Shown here in pieces: positions 34,301 through 44,303 of a stretch of 46,834 bases of DNA; the first letter of the stretch is position 1; every line of letters starts with the position of its first letter. Location of the stretch: contig NZ_LZKQ01000147.1 in the NCBI RefSeq assembly GCF_001668675.1, positions 1-46,834 on the forward strand, written 5' to 3'. Made by a program: the position numbers and the translations under genes. Under the pieces are notes generated by a model. The model worked only from the letters and a program-made list of their open reading frames with translations. It searched no databases and was not told the origin of the DNA. This DNA comes from Mycobacterium asiaticum. GTDB taxonomy: Bacteria; Actinomycetota; Actinomycetes; Mycobacteriales; Mycobacteriaceae.

Positions 34301-35342
34301 AGGCGCACCTCCCCTTGCTGGGATCGACTGAGCCGCCCAGGCCCAGTCGAATGTCGGAACCGGCCGGCCCATTGATCTTGATGGTGACCGAGCAGAAGTA
34401 GATGTTGAAGAACGACCCGTAGGTGCCCAGTGCCGCCAACCGCAGGTAGTCCTCGCCGAGTTGCTCGACGTCGTTGTTGATCTCGGCTTTGCGGGTGTCC
34501 AGTTCGGTGGCGAACGGCCGGGCGTTTTCCAGCACACCCTGCAGCGGCCGGCGCGAGGTTTGCAGCACCTCGGTCAGGTCGGTGACTGTCGACGACAGCG
34601 GCGGGATGGCGCCGGCGATCGGATCGCGGTTCTTGGCGAGCCCTTCGATCAGCTGCTGGAGCTGGTCGACGCTGGCCGAGAACTTGGCGCTGCGCTCGTC
34701 GATGGTGCCCAAAACCGTGTTCAGGTTGCTGATCACGTCACCGATGAGTTGGTCGCGCTTGCCCAGCGTCGACGAGAAGGAACTGGTGTCGGCCAGTACG
34801 CTGGCCAGGGCGCCACCTTGGCCCTGCAACAATTCGATGACGGCGCTGCTGATCGTGTTGATCTTGTCGGCGTCCAGGCCCTTGAGCACCGGCTTGAGAC
34901 CGCCGAGCAGCGCATCCAGATCCAGGGCGGGCTGCGTGTGCTGGGCGTTGATGGTGCCGCCCTTGGGCAGCTTGCGCAGCTCCCCCGGGCCGGAAGTGAT
35001 CTCCAAAAACCGGTCGCCGACCAGGTTTTCGTAGCGGATCACCGCACGTGTGGACGAGTACAGCGTGTAGCGCTCGTCGACGCCGAATTCGACGTCGACG
35101 GTGTTGTCGGGATTGAGCTTGACACCGGACACCGCCCCGACCGGCACGCCGGCAATGCGGACCTTCTGGCCTGCCTTCAGCTTTGACGCGTCGATGAAGG
35201 TGGCGTGGTAAGTGCTTTCCGATCCAAACCGGAAATCGCCGAAAACTACAACCAATGCCGCGGTCACCAACAACATCACCACGGTGAAGACGCTGACCTT
35301 GATCACCATCGACCGGTGCGATGGCATGCCACCGCCGGCCAT
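34290..35342 (-). CDS. mce4B: Mce4B
   Basis: 350 aa, the same length as I recall for M. tuberculosis Mce4B. N-terminal helix VIKVSVFTVVMLLVTAALVV, MCE domain with GQKVRIAGVPVGAVSGVKLN, then channel helices, and a C-terminal part ending KGRCAFAK. The ATG overlaps the TGA of mce4A by one base (35342). Subunit of the Mce4 sterol importer. Confidence 0.95.
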   Translation of the reverse strand: MAGGGMPSHRSMVIKVSVFTVVMLLVTAALVVVFGDFRFGSESTYHATFIDASKLKAGQKVRIAGVPVGAVSGVKLNPDNTVDVEFGVDERYTLYSSTRAVIRYENLVGDRFLEITSGPGELRKLPKGGTINAQHTQPALDLDALLGGLKPVLKGLDADKINTISSAVIELLQGQGGALASVLADTSSFSSTLGKRDQLIGDVISNLNTVLGTIDERSAKFSASVDQLQQLIEGLAKNRDPIAGAIPPLSSTVTDLTEVLQTSRRPLQGVLENARPFATELDTRKAEINNDVEQLGEDYLRLAALGTYGSFFNIYFCSVTIKINGPAGSDIRLGLGGSVDPSKGRCAFAK

Positions 35343-36544
35343 CAGAAGTCGTCCCGTTCTGCGAAGGCGCCGTGGAACAGGAACTGCAGGGTAGACGGCG
35401 CGTCGAATTGCAGCTCGGTGTACGGCTCGTACGGGATAAGCGCATTGTCGGTGACCAGGAACGGGGCTCGGTAGAACGACCCGCCGGTCTGCTTGGTCGG
35501 GATGTCGGGCAGGCCGCGGCAGTTCGGACCGCCGGACGCGTTCACAATCGGCAGGCTTTCCGGATAGGTGTAGGACGGCGCGCCCAGGACGAAACTCGAC
35601 GAGGTGAACAGGCCGGCCTTGCGGACACCGATCAACGGTGCGAACTCCTTGACGCCGCGGTCGATGCCGGCCAGCAGGCAGCCGAACTCGGGCGAGTAGT
35701 CCGCGGCCACCTTCAGCGGGGCCCGCAACCGGTTGATGGTGGCGATCAGGTTCTCTTCGGCGGGCGCCAGTGTCTCGTAACCGTTGTTGGCCAACCCGAT
35801 CGTGGCCAGCAACGTGGTGTTGAGGTTGTTCTGCTGATCTACCACGGTTCTGCTGATCGTGGGCAGGTTGCCGATCACCGTGTTGAGGTCGGGCGCGGCG
35901 TCACCGTAGTAGCCCAGGGCCATCCCGGCCTGGCGGAAGTCTTCCTGCAGCGCGGGCAGCTTCGGATTGGCCTGGCGGGTAAGGGTGTTCAGTCCGGTCA
36001 ACGTTGCGCCCAGGTCGTCACCGTGGCCACGAAGGCCTTCCGAAAGTGCGCTCAGCGTCCCGTTCAACTCCACCGGGTCCACCTTGTGCAGCACATTCAT
36101 CAGCGACTGGAACAGCGTGTTGACTTCCAGCTGAACGTCTTTGGCCTCCACCCGGGCGCCCGGCCGTAGCGAGGTCTGCGCCGGGTCTTTGGGCGGGATG
36201 AACTCCACTGACTTCGCACCGAAGATCGTGTTACCGCCGATGTTCACCGTCGCGTTCGACGGGATGTAGCGCATTTCGCCACTGTTGATGGCCAATGTCA
36301 GGCGCGCCTGGTCTCCGCTGTAGGCGATGTCCTCCACCTTGCCGACCTGAATGCCACGGAACTTGACCTTGGCGCCCTTTTCCATCACCAACCCGGCCCG
36401 GTGCGACACAACCGTGACGGTTTCGGTCGACGTGAAGGCGGCCGTATAGGACAGGTAGGTCAAGACCGCCGACGCCACCAGCAGACCAGCCAGCACCGCG
36501 GCGGCCACCCGGCCGGCAGTGCGTCGTGATCCCGTGTCGGACAT
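35342..36544 (-). CDS. mce4A: Mce4A
   Basis: 400 aa, as in M. tuberculosis. N-terminal helix VAAAVLAGLLVASAVLTYLS, MCE domain with GAKVKFRGIQVGKVEDIAYS, channel helices (about 130-260), and a C-terminal domain with CLLAGIDRGVKEFAP and NCRGLPDIPTKQTGG. Five bases separate it from yrbE4B. Mce4A is part of the Mce4 complex needed for growth on cholesterol. Confidence 0.96.
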   Translation of the reverse strand: MSDTGSRRTAGRVAAAVLAGLLVASAVLTYLSYTAAFTSTETVTVVSHRAGLVMEKGAKVKFRGIQVGKVEDIAYSGDQARLTLAINSGEMRYIPSNATVNIGGNTIFGAKSVEFIPPKDPAQTSLRPGARVEAKDVQLEVNTLFQSLMNVLHKVDPVELNGTLSALSEGLRGHGDDLGATLTGLNTLTRQANPKLPALQEDFRQAGMALGYYGDAAPDLNTVIGNLPTISRTVVDQQNNLNTTLLATIGLANNGYETLAPAEENLIATINRLRAPLKVAADYSPEFGCLLAGIDRGVKEFAPLIGVRKAGLFTSSSFVLGAPSYTYPESLPIVNASGGPNCRGLPDIPTKQTGGSFYRAPFLVTDNALIPYEPYTELQFDAPSTLQFLFHGAFAERDDF

Positions 36545-36549
36545 CGTCG

Positions 36550-37392
36550 TTATCCCGAGAGGTTGAAGTTGCCGGAGGAGCCGTAGACGGCGAGGGAGAT
36601 GAACAGCGTAATGACCACCACCACGATCAGCGACGTGCGCACGGCCTGACCGACGGCGATGCCGACGCCGACCGATCCGCCGCTGGCGTTGTAGCCGTAA
36701 TAGGTATGGACGAGCATGACAGCGATCGACATCGCGATCGCCTGCGCGAACGACCAGAGCAGGTCGGACGGAATCAGGAAGGTGTTGAAGTAATGGTCAT
36801 ACAGGCCCGCTGACTGCCCGTTGATGAACACCGTGGTGAACCGGGCGGCGAAGAACGCGGCCAGCACCGAAAGGGAGTAAAGCGGAATGATCGCCACCAA
36901 GCCTGCGATCAGTCGAGTGGACACCAGGTAGGACACCGAGTGCACCGCCATGCACTCCACTGCGTCGATTTCTTCGGAAACCCGCATCGCGCCCAGCTGC
37001 GCGGTGGCGCCGGCGCCGATGGTGGCCGCCAGCGCGATGCCCGCGATGACCGGCGCGACCACGCGGACGTTGAGGAAGGCCGAGAGGAATCCGGTGAGCG
37101 CCTCGATGCCGATGTTGCCCAGCGACGAATACCCCTGCACCGCGATGACGCCGCCGGAGGCCAGGGTGAGGAACGCCGCGACACCCACGGTGCCGCCGAT
37201 CATGATCAGCGCACCCGCACCGAGCGTCATCTCGGCGATGAGCCGGATGGTCTCTTTGCGATAGCGGGTCAGGGCGTTGGGGACGTAACGCACCGTCTCG
37301 CCGTAGAACAACGCCTGCTCGCCAAAGTTGTCGACGGGTTCAGAGAACCTCGAGAAGAAGTTGCGTAGGCGAAAGGTGACGTCGTAGCTCAT
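36550..37392 (-). CDS. yrbE4B: YrbE4B, MlaE-type permease
   Basis: 280 aa with about five to six helices; signature GAGATAQLGAMRVSEEIDAVE (about 128-148) is the EQ-loop-like contact to the Mkl ATPase in YrbE/MlaE permeases. With YrbE4A it forms the membrane channel of the Mce4 importer; the ATPase Mkl (MceG) is encoded elsewhere. 44 bases after yrbE4A. Confidence 0.96.
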   Translation of the reverse strand: MSYDVTFRLRNFFSRFSEPVDNFGEQALFYGETVRYVPNALTRYRKETIRLIAEMTLGAGALIMIGGTVGVAAFLTLASGGVIAVQGYSSLGNIGIEALTGFLSAFLNVRVVAPVIAGIALAATIGAGATAQLGAMRVSEEIDAVECMAVHSVSYLVSTRLIAGLVAIIPLYSLSVLAAFFAARFTTVFINGQSAGLYDHYFNTFLIPSDLLWSFAQAIAMSIAVMLVHTYYGYNASGGSVGVGIAVGQAVRTSLIVVVVITLFISLAVYGSSGNFNLSG

Positions 37393-37436
37393 CGCATGCT
37401 CACCATCGCTCGTCCGTCGTCATTCGTTACCTCGCC

Positions 37437-38201
37437 CTACTTGGCCGAGATTCTGACGCCGATGGCGGTCATCACCACGTTGATCACGAACAGACAGATG
37501 AAGGCGTAGACAACGGTTTCGTTGACGGCGTTGCCGACTCCCTTGGGCCCGCCTTTGACGGTCAACCCGCGATAACAACCGACCAGGCCGGCCATCACCC
37601 CGAACAGCAAGGCCTTGACTTCGGCGAGGATCAATTCCCGCAACCCGGTCAGCACCGTCAGCCCGTTGATGAATGATCCGGGGTTGACGCCCTGCAGGAA
37701 CACGGAAAAGGCGTAGCCACCAGATAATCCGATGAGGCACACCAAGCCGTTGAGCAACACCGCAACCAGCATGCTGGCCAGCACTCGGGGCACCACGAGC
37801 CGCTGGATCGGGTCGATGCCCAGCACCCGCATCGCGTCGATCTCCTCGCGGATGGTGCGGGCGCCGAGGTCCGCGCAGATCGCGGTGGCACCGGCGCCGG
37901 CCACCACGAGCACCGTCACCACCGGGCCCAGCTGGGTGATGGTGCCGAACGCGGTTCCGGCACCGGACAAGTCGGCCGCGCCGATCTCACGCAACAGGAT
38001 ATTCAGGGTGAAGGCGACCAGCACCGTGAACGGGATGGAGACCAACAGCGTCGGCACCAGGGACACCCGCGCGATCATCCAGGTCTGGTCAAGAAACTCC
38101 CGGAATTGAAAAGGCCGCCGAAAGGCGGCACGCGCGGTCTCTATTGACATCTCGAAGAATCCGCCGACGCCCCGGGCCGGTACGGCAAGCTTCTGCAACA
38201 A
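37437..38201 (-). CDS. yrbE4A: YrbE4A, MlaE-type permease
   Basis: 254 aa from a TTG at 38201 (MLQKLAVPARGVGGFFEMSI), the length of the M. tuberculosis protein. Permease helices and the signature GAGATAICADLGARTIREEI (about 100-120) are intact. First gene of the mce4 operon; a KstR-type palindrome with a TAGTAT -10 candidate next to it lies about 90 bases upstream, so the operon is expected to be derepressed by cholesterol metabolites. Confidence 0.96.
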   Translation of the reverse strand: MLQKLAVPARGVGGFFEMSIETARAAFRRPFQFREFLDQTWMIARVSLVPTLLVSIPFTVLVAFTLNILLREIGAADLSGAGTAFGTITQLGPVVTVLVVAGAGATAICADLGARTIREEIDAMRVLGIDPIQRLVVPRVLASMLVAVLLNGLVCLIGLSGGYAFSVFLQGVNPGSFINGLTVLTGLRELILAEVKALLFGVMAGLVGCYRGLTVKGGPKGVGNAVNETVVYAFICLFVINVVMTAIGVRISAK

Positions 38202-38437
38202 CCCGGGTCCCCCAATCTGCTGCTCGCGGCGAATCGTTATGCCCTGAACACACCGTTGGTTGACTCGTTGCTTGGTGTGAGCCGGCTCATACTAACTAGA
38301 ACAAGTTCCGGGTGTCGATGAACCCCGGAATATTTTGCAGCAAATATGCCTAGCTGGTATTTCCTCTCCATCTGTGCTGACCTGGCCGCCCGCTTGCGAG
38401 CCGGCGAGCCGGTGTCAAGCCTTTTATGGCGCTTCCC
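38202..38437. promoter_or_regulatory. mce4 promoter region
   Basis: 236-base gap between hsd4A and yrbE4A. It holds the KstR-type site at 38297-38310, a minus-strand TAGTAT -10 candidate (38289-38294), and an AT-rich dyad ATATTT...AAATAT at 38330-38347. No small gene was seen. Confidence 0.6.
38297..38310. promoter_or_regulatory. KstR-type operator of mce4
   Basis: TAGAACAAGTTCCG matches TNNAACNNGTTNNA except for the last base. It abuts a -10 candidate on the minus strand upstream of yrbE4A. KstR control of mce4 is established in M. tuberculosis. Confidence 0.75.
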
Positions 38438-39346
38438 TCACCCCATCACGCTGGTGGCGGCGAAATTGTGTTCCGGATCGCGACCAGCAAAGTAATCCTG
38501 CAGCGTCGCGCTGAGCTGTCCCGGCTCCCACGCGGCGGCGTCCGCCTGGAACTGGTGCTCCACCGTTGGGGCGGCCACCAGGGTCACCCGGGGGCCGTAG
38601 ACGATGAACACCTGGCCGTTGACTTCCGCGGCCGCCGGTGACGCCAGGAACTGCACCAGGGTCACCACGTGGTCCGGCGAGAGCGGGTCGATGTCGGCGT
38701 CCTCGGGGGCCGCCCCGAACACGTCAGCCGTCATAGCGGTGCGCGCCCGCGGGCAGATCGCATTGGCGCACACGCCATAGCGGCCCAGCGCCCGCGCCGC
38801 CGAGAGGGTCAGCGCGGTGATGCCCGCCTTGGCGGCACCGTAGTTGGCCTGCCCGACCGGCCCGACCAATCCGGCCTCGGAGGAGGTATTGATGATGCGG
38901 CCGAAGACGCGGCCCTCCGGGCTCTGCTTGGCCTTGCCGCGCCAGTACGTGGCGGCGTTGCGGGTGAGCAGGAAGTGACCACGCAGGTGCACGGCGATCA
39001 CCTGGTCCCAGTCCTCGTCGCTCATGTTGAAGAGCATCCGGTCGCGGGTGATGCCGGCGTTGTTGACCACGATGTCCAGGCCGCCCAGGCCGTCGGCGGT
39101 GTCGACCAGTTCGTCGGCGGTGGAACGCTGACTGATATCACCTGCGACGGCAATCGCTTTGGAGCCTGCCGCGCTGATCTCGTCGATGACGTCGGAGGAG
39201 TCCAGGCCCGAGGCAATGTCGTTGACGACGACGGTTGCGCCCAGCCGGGCGAGGCCGATCGCCTCGGCCCGGCCCAGGCCCGCGCCCGCACCGGTCACCA
39301 CCGCGACCTTTCCGGACAGATCGGTCGCGTTCGTGCTGCTACTCAA
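38438..39346 (-). CDS. hsd4A: 17-beta-hydroxysteroid dehydrogenase / 3-hydroxyacyl-CoA dehydrogenase type SDR (Rv3502c)
   Basis: 302 aa from a TTG at 39346, with GAGG 10 bases upstream. SDR motifs are TGAGAGLG (19-26), Asp in VNDIASGL (NAD), NNAG near 94, catalytic Ser in NTSSEAG, and YGAAK. VCANAICPRARTAMTADVFG after the active site is typical of MFE-2-type steroid dehydrogenases. It acts in cholesterol side-chain beta-oxidation, oxidising the 3-hydroxyacyl-CoA (and related 17-hydroxysteroids in vitro). It lies 34 bases downstream of fdxD, in the KstR regulon. Symbol by synteny with Rv3502c. Confidence 0.88.
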   Translation of the reverse strand: MSSSTNATDLSGKVAVVTGAGAGLGRAEAIGLARLGATVVVNDIASGLDSSDVIDEISAAGSKAIAVAGDISQRSTADELVDTADGLGGLDIVVNNAGITRDRMLFNMSDEDWDQVIAVHLRGHFLLTRNAATYWRGKAKQSPEGRVFGRIINTSSEAGLVGPVGQANYGAAKAGITALTLSAARALGRYGVCANAICPRARTAMTADVFGAAPEDADIDPLSPDHVVTLVQFLASPAAAEVNGQVFIVYGPRVTLVAAPTVEHQFQADAAAWEPGQLSATLQDYFAGRDPEHNFAATSVMG

Positions 39347-39380
39347 TTTATGAATACCTCTAGTCTCGGTTCAGGCGGGG

Positions 39381-39572
39381 TTAGTCGCTGCGCAACAGCG
39401 CGGCGCGTGGGCATTCTGCGATCGATTGCTCCGCCAGATCTTCCTGGTCGGGGGGGATCGGATCGGTCTTCACGACCGCGTAGTCCTCGTCATCGAGATC
39501 GAAGATATCCGGTGCAATTCCCAAGCACACGGCGTTACCTTCGCAACGGTCACGGTCCACTTTCACTCGCAC
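39381..39572 (-). CDS. fdxD: Ferredoxin, [3Fe-4S] type
   Basis: 63 aa from a GTG at 39572, set by AAGGAGG just before it and by the known length of FdxD (Rv3503c, 63 aa). Cysteine pattern CEGNAVC (Cys10, Cys16) and ECPRAAL near 54 is that of a three-cysteine [3Fe-4S] ferredoxin. It probably gives electrons to cytochromes P450 such as steroid hydroxylases. First gene of the fdxD-hsd4A unit and divergent from fadE26. Confidence 0.93.
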   Translation of the reverse strand: MRVKVDRDRCEGNAVCLGIAPDIFDLDDEDYAVVKTDPIPPDQEDLAEQSIAECPRAALLRSD

Positions 39573-39786
39573 GGCATCCTCCTTGAACCTGGGCTGGGAG
39601 TTCGGAAACACGCCTTGTCCAACTCGATCAGTATCTAGCAACACACTAGGACTCCGGTACGTCTGAAGATAGGGTCGCTGGATTCCAAGACTAGAACGTG
39701 TTACAACCGGGGAGACGAATGGGTGGCCGCTGCGTGCGGGGCGGCCCTTGGTTACCAGCACGATCGCTTGATCGGAGGCGGCAGCA
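39573..39786. promoter_or_regulatory. Divergent fdxD/fadE26 promoter region
   Basis: 214 bases between two divergent cholesterol-catabolic units. It holds one perfect KstR-type palindrome (39692-39705). No small gene seen. Confidence 0.6.
39692..39705. promoter_or_regulatory. KstR-type operator between fdxD and fadE26
   Basis: TAGAACGTGTTACA is a full match to TNNAACNNGTTNNA. It lies 81 bases before fadE26 and 119 before fdxD, so one site may serve both directions. Confidence 0.8.
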
Positions 39787-40968
<1,182 letters not shown>

Positions 40969-40992
40969 TCTCCCTGTAAAGGACGGACATTC

Positions 40993-42090
40993 ATGGATTT
41001 CTCGACAACCGAAGCGGCCCAGGACCTCGGGGGCTTGGTCGACACCATCGTCGACTCCGTTTGCACGCCGGAGCACCAGCGCGAGTTGGACAAGCTCGAG
41101 CAACGCTTCGACCGGGACTTGTGGCGCAAGCTCATCGACAGCGACATCCTGACCAGTGCGTCCGCCACCCAGGTGGGCGGCGACGGCTTCGGCGTCCTGG
41201 AGCAGGTCGCGATCCTGGTGGCGCTCGGCCACCAGCTGGCGGCGGTGCCATACCTGGAGTCGGTGGTGCTGGGCGCAGGGGCGCTGGCCCGGTTCGGCTC
41301 CGAGGATGTGCAGCAAAGTTGGGGCGCGCCGACGGTGCAGGGTGCGAAGATCCTGACCGCCGCGCTGGACGGCGAGATGGGCGAAGGTCCGGTGCAGGCC
41401 GCCGCGGACTCCGGCGGGCACCGGTTGACCGGCAGCCGCACTCAGGTTCCCTTCGCCCCGGTAGCGGACGCCTTCCTGGTGCCAGCCGAAACCGATTCCG
41501 GCACCGCCGTTTTCCTGGTTGCCGCGGATGACCCGGGGGTGACGGTGACGCCGCTGCACACCACCGGCCTGGGCAGCGTCGGGCATTTGGCGCTGGACGG
41601 CGTGGTGGTGGACTCCGCTCGTCAGGTCGGCGGCGCCGATGTGCTCGTCTGGCTGCGGACGATTTCCACCCTGGGCCGCAGCGCCTATCAGCTGGGTGTG
41701 CTGGAGCGTGGCCTGCACATGACCGCCGAATACGCCCGCACCCGTGAGCAATTCGACCGCCCGATCGGCAGCTTCCAGGCGGTCGGTCAGCGGATGGCCG
41801 ACGGCTACATCGATGTCAAGGGGCTGCGGCTGACGCTGACGCAGGCCGCCTGGAAGGTCGCCGAGGACATTCCCGCCGAGATCGATGTTGCCTCAGCGGC
41901 ATTTTGGGCCGCTGATGCCGGGCATCGGGTGGCGCACACCATCGTGCACGTGCACGGCGGCGTCGGGGTGGACACCGATCATCCGGTGCACCGCTACTTC
42001 CTTGCCGCCAAGGAGACCGAGTTCGCGCTGGGTGGTGCCACCGGGCAGTTGCGGCAGATCGGTCGTGAGCTCGCCGAGACGCCCGCCTGA
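40993..42090 (+). CDS. fadE27: Acyl-CoA dehydrogenase FadE27 (ChsE5)
   Basis: 365 aa, partner subunit of FadE26. The fold is kept (QVGGDGFGVLEQVAILVALG, YARTREQFDRPIGSFQAVGQ, IVHVHGGVGVDTDHPVHRYF), but the active-site part is degenerate, as in other mycobacterial steroid ACADs where two unlike subunits share the FAD sites. 24 bases after fadE26 with AAAGGACGG before the ATG. Acts on cholesterol side-chain acyl-CoA. Confidence 0.95.
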   Translation: MDFSTTEAAQDLGGLVDTIVDSVCTPEHQRELDKLEQRFDRDLWRKLIDSDILTSASATQVGGDGFGVLEQVAILVALGHQLAAVPYLESVVLGAGALARFGSEDVQQSWGAPTVQGAKILTAALDGEMGEGPVQAAADSGGHRLTGSRTQVPFAPVADAFLVPAETDSGTAVFLVAADDPGVTVTPLHTTGLGSVGHLALDGVVVDSARQVGGADVLVWLRTISTLGRSAYQLGVLERGLHMTAEYARTREQFDRPIGSFQAVGQRMADGYIDVKGLRLTLTQAAWKVAEDIPAEIDVASAAFWAADAGHRVAHTIVHVHGGVGVDTDHPVHRYFLAAKETEFALGGATGQLRQIGRELAETPA

Positions 42091-42126
42091 GCGGCACTGT
42101 CTTGGGGCGATTGGTGACGTGAGTTC

Positions 42127-43632
42127 ATGAGCCCTGACCCGACGGTCACCGACCTACTGGTGCCACTGGCAGAAATCGACGATCGCGGCGTCTATTTCGA
42201 GGACTCGTTCACCAGCTGGCGTGATCATTTGCGGCACGGTGCGGCGATTGCCGCGGCGTTGCGGGCCCGACTCGACCCGGCGCGGCCACCGCACGTCGGG
42301 GTGCTGCTGCAGAACACCCCGTTCTTCTCGGCGATGCTGTTGGCCGCAGGGATGTCGGGCGTCATCCCGGTCGGGCTGAACCCCGTGCGGCGTGGCGCGG
42401 CGCTGGAACGCGACATCAAGCACTCCGACTGCCAACTGGTGCTGGCCGACTCCGAATCGGCGGCGACGCTCGACGGTATCGATTACATCGATGTCGACTC
42501 CGTCGCGTGGGCGGAAGAGGTTGCCGCTCATGCAGATTGTGCGCTCACATTTCAATCCGCCTCGGCTGCGGACCTTTTCATGCTGATCTTCACCTCGGGA
42601 ACCAGTGGTGAGCCGAAAGCGGTGAAGTGCAGCCACGGCAAGGTGGCGATTGCCGGTGTGACGATGTCGCAGCGCTTCGGGCTGGGTGTTGACGACGTCT
42701 GCTACGTGTCAATGCCGTTGTTCCACTCCAATGCGGTGCTGGTGGGCTGGGCGGTGGCGGCCGCGTGCGGGGGCTCGTTGGCATTACGGCGCAAGTTCTC
42801 CGCGTCCGGTTTCTTGCCGGATGTGCGGCGGTACGGCGCCACCTACGCCAACTACGTCGGCAAGCCGCTGTCGTATGTGCTCGCCACACCCGAGCAACCC
42901 GACGACGCGGACAACCCGCTGCGCGCGGTATACGGCAACGAAGGCGTGCCCGCCGACATCGAACGGTTCGGACGCAGGTTCGGTTGCGTGGTGCAGGACG
43001 GGTTCGGCTCCACCGAAGGTGGCGTGGCGATCGCCCGCACCCCCGACACCCCGGCGGGATCGCTCGGCCCCCTGCCGGAAGGAATCCAGATCGTCGACCC
43101 CGACACCGGTACGCCGTGTCCGGCCGGGGTGGTCGGTGAATTGGTGAATACCACCGGTCCGGGACGCTTTGAGGGGTATTACAACGACGAGGCGGCCGAG
43201 GCCGAGCGGATGGCCGGCGGCATTTACCACAGCGGCGACCTCGCCTACCGGGACGATGCGGGTTACGTCTACTTCGCCGGCCGGCTCGGCGACTGGATGC
43301 GGGTTGACGGTGAAAATCTGGGCACCGCCCCGATCGAGCGGGTACTGATGCGCTATCCCGACGTGCTGGAGGTTGCGGTGTATCCGGTGCCGGATCCGGT
43401 GGTCGGCGACCAGGTGATGGCAGCGCTGGTGATGGGGCCAGGCGCCGACTTCGACGAGTCGAAGTTCCGGGTCTTCTTGGCCGAGCAGCCCGACCTGGGA
43501 CCCAAGCAGTGGCCCTCCTACGTTCGGGTCAGCGCGGGACTGCCCGGGACGGTGACGTTCAAGGTACTCAAGCGTCAGCTCTCGGCCGAGGGGGTCGACT
43601 GCGCGGACCCGGTGTTCCGGATCCGCCGGTGA
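42127..43632 (+). CDS. fadD17: Fatty-acid/steroid CoA ligase FadD17
   Basis: 501 aa (FadD17: 502). AMP-binding motif IFTSGTSGEPKAVKCSHG (about 155-172), DGFGSTEGG (about 296-304), YHSGDLAYRDDAGYVYFAGR with the hinge GRLGDWMRVDGENLG, and a C-terminal catalytic Lys candidate in TFKVLKRQL. In M. tuberculosis FadD17 activates the shortened (C24-type) steroid side chain for beta-oxidation. 36 bases after fadE27. Its stop overlaps the next start (GTGA). Confidence 0.94.
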   Translation: MSPDPTVTDLLVPLAEIDDRGVYFEDSFTSWRDHLRHGAAIAAALRARLDPARPPHVGVLLQNTPFFSAMLLAAGMSGVIPVGLNPVRRGAALERDIKHSDCQLVLADSESAATLDGIDYIDVDSVAWAEEVAAHADCALTFQSASAADLFMLIFTSGTSGEPKAVKCSHGKVAIAGVTMSQRFGLGVDDVCYVSMPLFHSNAVLVGWAVAAACGGSLALRRKFSASGFLPDVRRYGATYANYVGKPLSYVLATPEQPDDADNPLRAVYGNEGVPADIERFGRRFGCVVQDGFGSTEGGVAIARTPDTPAGSLGPLPEGIQIVDPDTGTPCPAGVVGELVNTTGPGRFEGYYNDEAAEAERMAGGIYHSGDLAYRDDAGYVYFAGRLGDWMRVDGENLGTAPIERVLMRYPDVLEVAVYPVPDPVVGDQVMAALVMGPGADFDESKFRVFLAEQPDLGPKQWPSYVRVSAGLPGTVTFKVLKRQLSAEGVDCADPVFRIRR

Positions 43633-44303
43633 GCATCGAAGTTACTGCGAGCTTCAAGGAACTTGCCGCGACGATTCCTGCGCGGGTCGGGGTCGCGTTG
43701 GCAAACGGCACCTCAGTGCGTTCGTTCGGCGGCTGGCCCACCGGGGTGGCGTGGTCGACGATCAAAGTGCCCCTGGCCATCGCGGCTCTGCGCGATTTTC
43801 CATCGGCCGCGGAACCGTTGGTGACCAGGGCGATAACCGAATCCGACAACCCTGCCTCCGAACGGCTGTGGTCACTTCTTGGGGAACCCGCGCAGGCCGC
43901 ACGGCGGGTTCAGGCGGTGCTTGCCGAGTGCGGGGATTCGGGCACCGTGGTCGAGTCCCGGCGGCTGCGGCCGCCGTACACCGCGTTCGGACAGACTCAG
44001 TGGTCCCTGGAGCGGCAGGCGAGGTTCGCTGCAGGGCTGGATGATGCTTTCATGCTCGATTTGATGCGCAGCCTGGTGCCTCGGCAGCGTTGGGGGTTGG
44101 CCGCCGAAGGTGTTGCGGCCAAAGGCGGTTGGGGGCCGGGCGTCGAGAACGGCTATCTGGTGCGCCAATTCGGCGTCATTGCGCCGGGACAGATCGGCGC
44201 GGCATTGGCGGCCGATGCGGCGACGTTCGAAGACGGTGTGGCTGCGCTCAGCCGGCTGACGGAATGGCTGTTGGGCCGGCTGGGTGACTTAACCGAGCAG
44301 TGA
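43629..44303 (+). CDS. Cytosolic serine hydrolase with beta-lactamase/transpeptidase fold motifs
   Basis: 224 aa from the GTG at 43629, which overlaps the fadD17 stop (GTGA), so the two are translationally coupled. Motifs of the penicillin-binding/class A beta-lactamase fold occur in order: S43-T-I-K46 (SxxK), S72-D-N74 (SDN) and K165-GG (K[ST]G-like, here with Gly). No signal peptide or helix, so it is cytosolic, unlike true beta-lactamases. The protein is about 50 residues shorter than class A enzymes. It may be a thioesterase/amidase-like hydrolase acting on a CoA-linked or acyl substrate, or a dead enzyme. Its coupling to fadD17 suggests a link to steroid metabolism. I know no counterpart at this place in H37Rv. 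Confidence 0.8.
   Translation: MSIEVTASFKELAATIPARVGVALANGTSVRSFGGWPTGVAWSTIKVPLAIAALRDFPSAAEPLVTRAITESDNPASERLWSLLGEPAQAARRVQAVLAECGDSGTVVESRRLRPPYTAFGQTQWSLERQARFAAGLDDAFMLDLMRSLVPRQRWGLAAEGVAAKGGWGPGVENGYLVRQFGVIAPGQIGAALAADAATFEDGVAALSRLTEWLLGRLGDLTEQ

Noticed and set aside
34301..34537. 79-residue N-terminal extension of mce4C
   Set aside because: It is an out-of-frame reading of mce4B; GGAGG 7 bases before the TTG at 34300 and the family length fix the later start.
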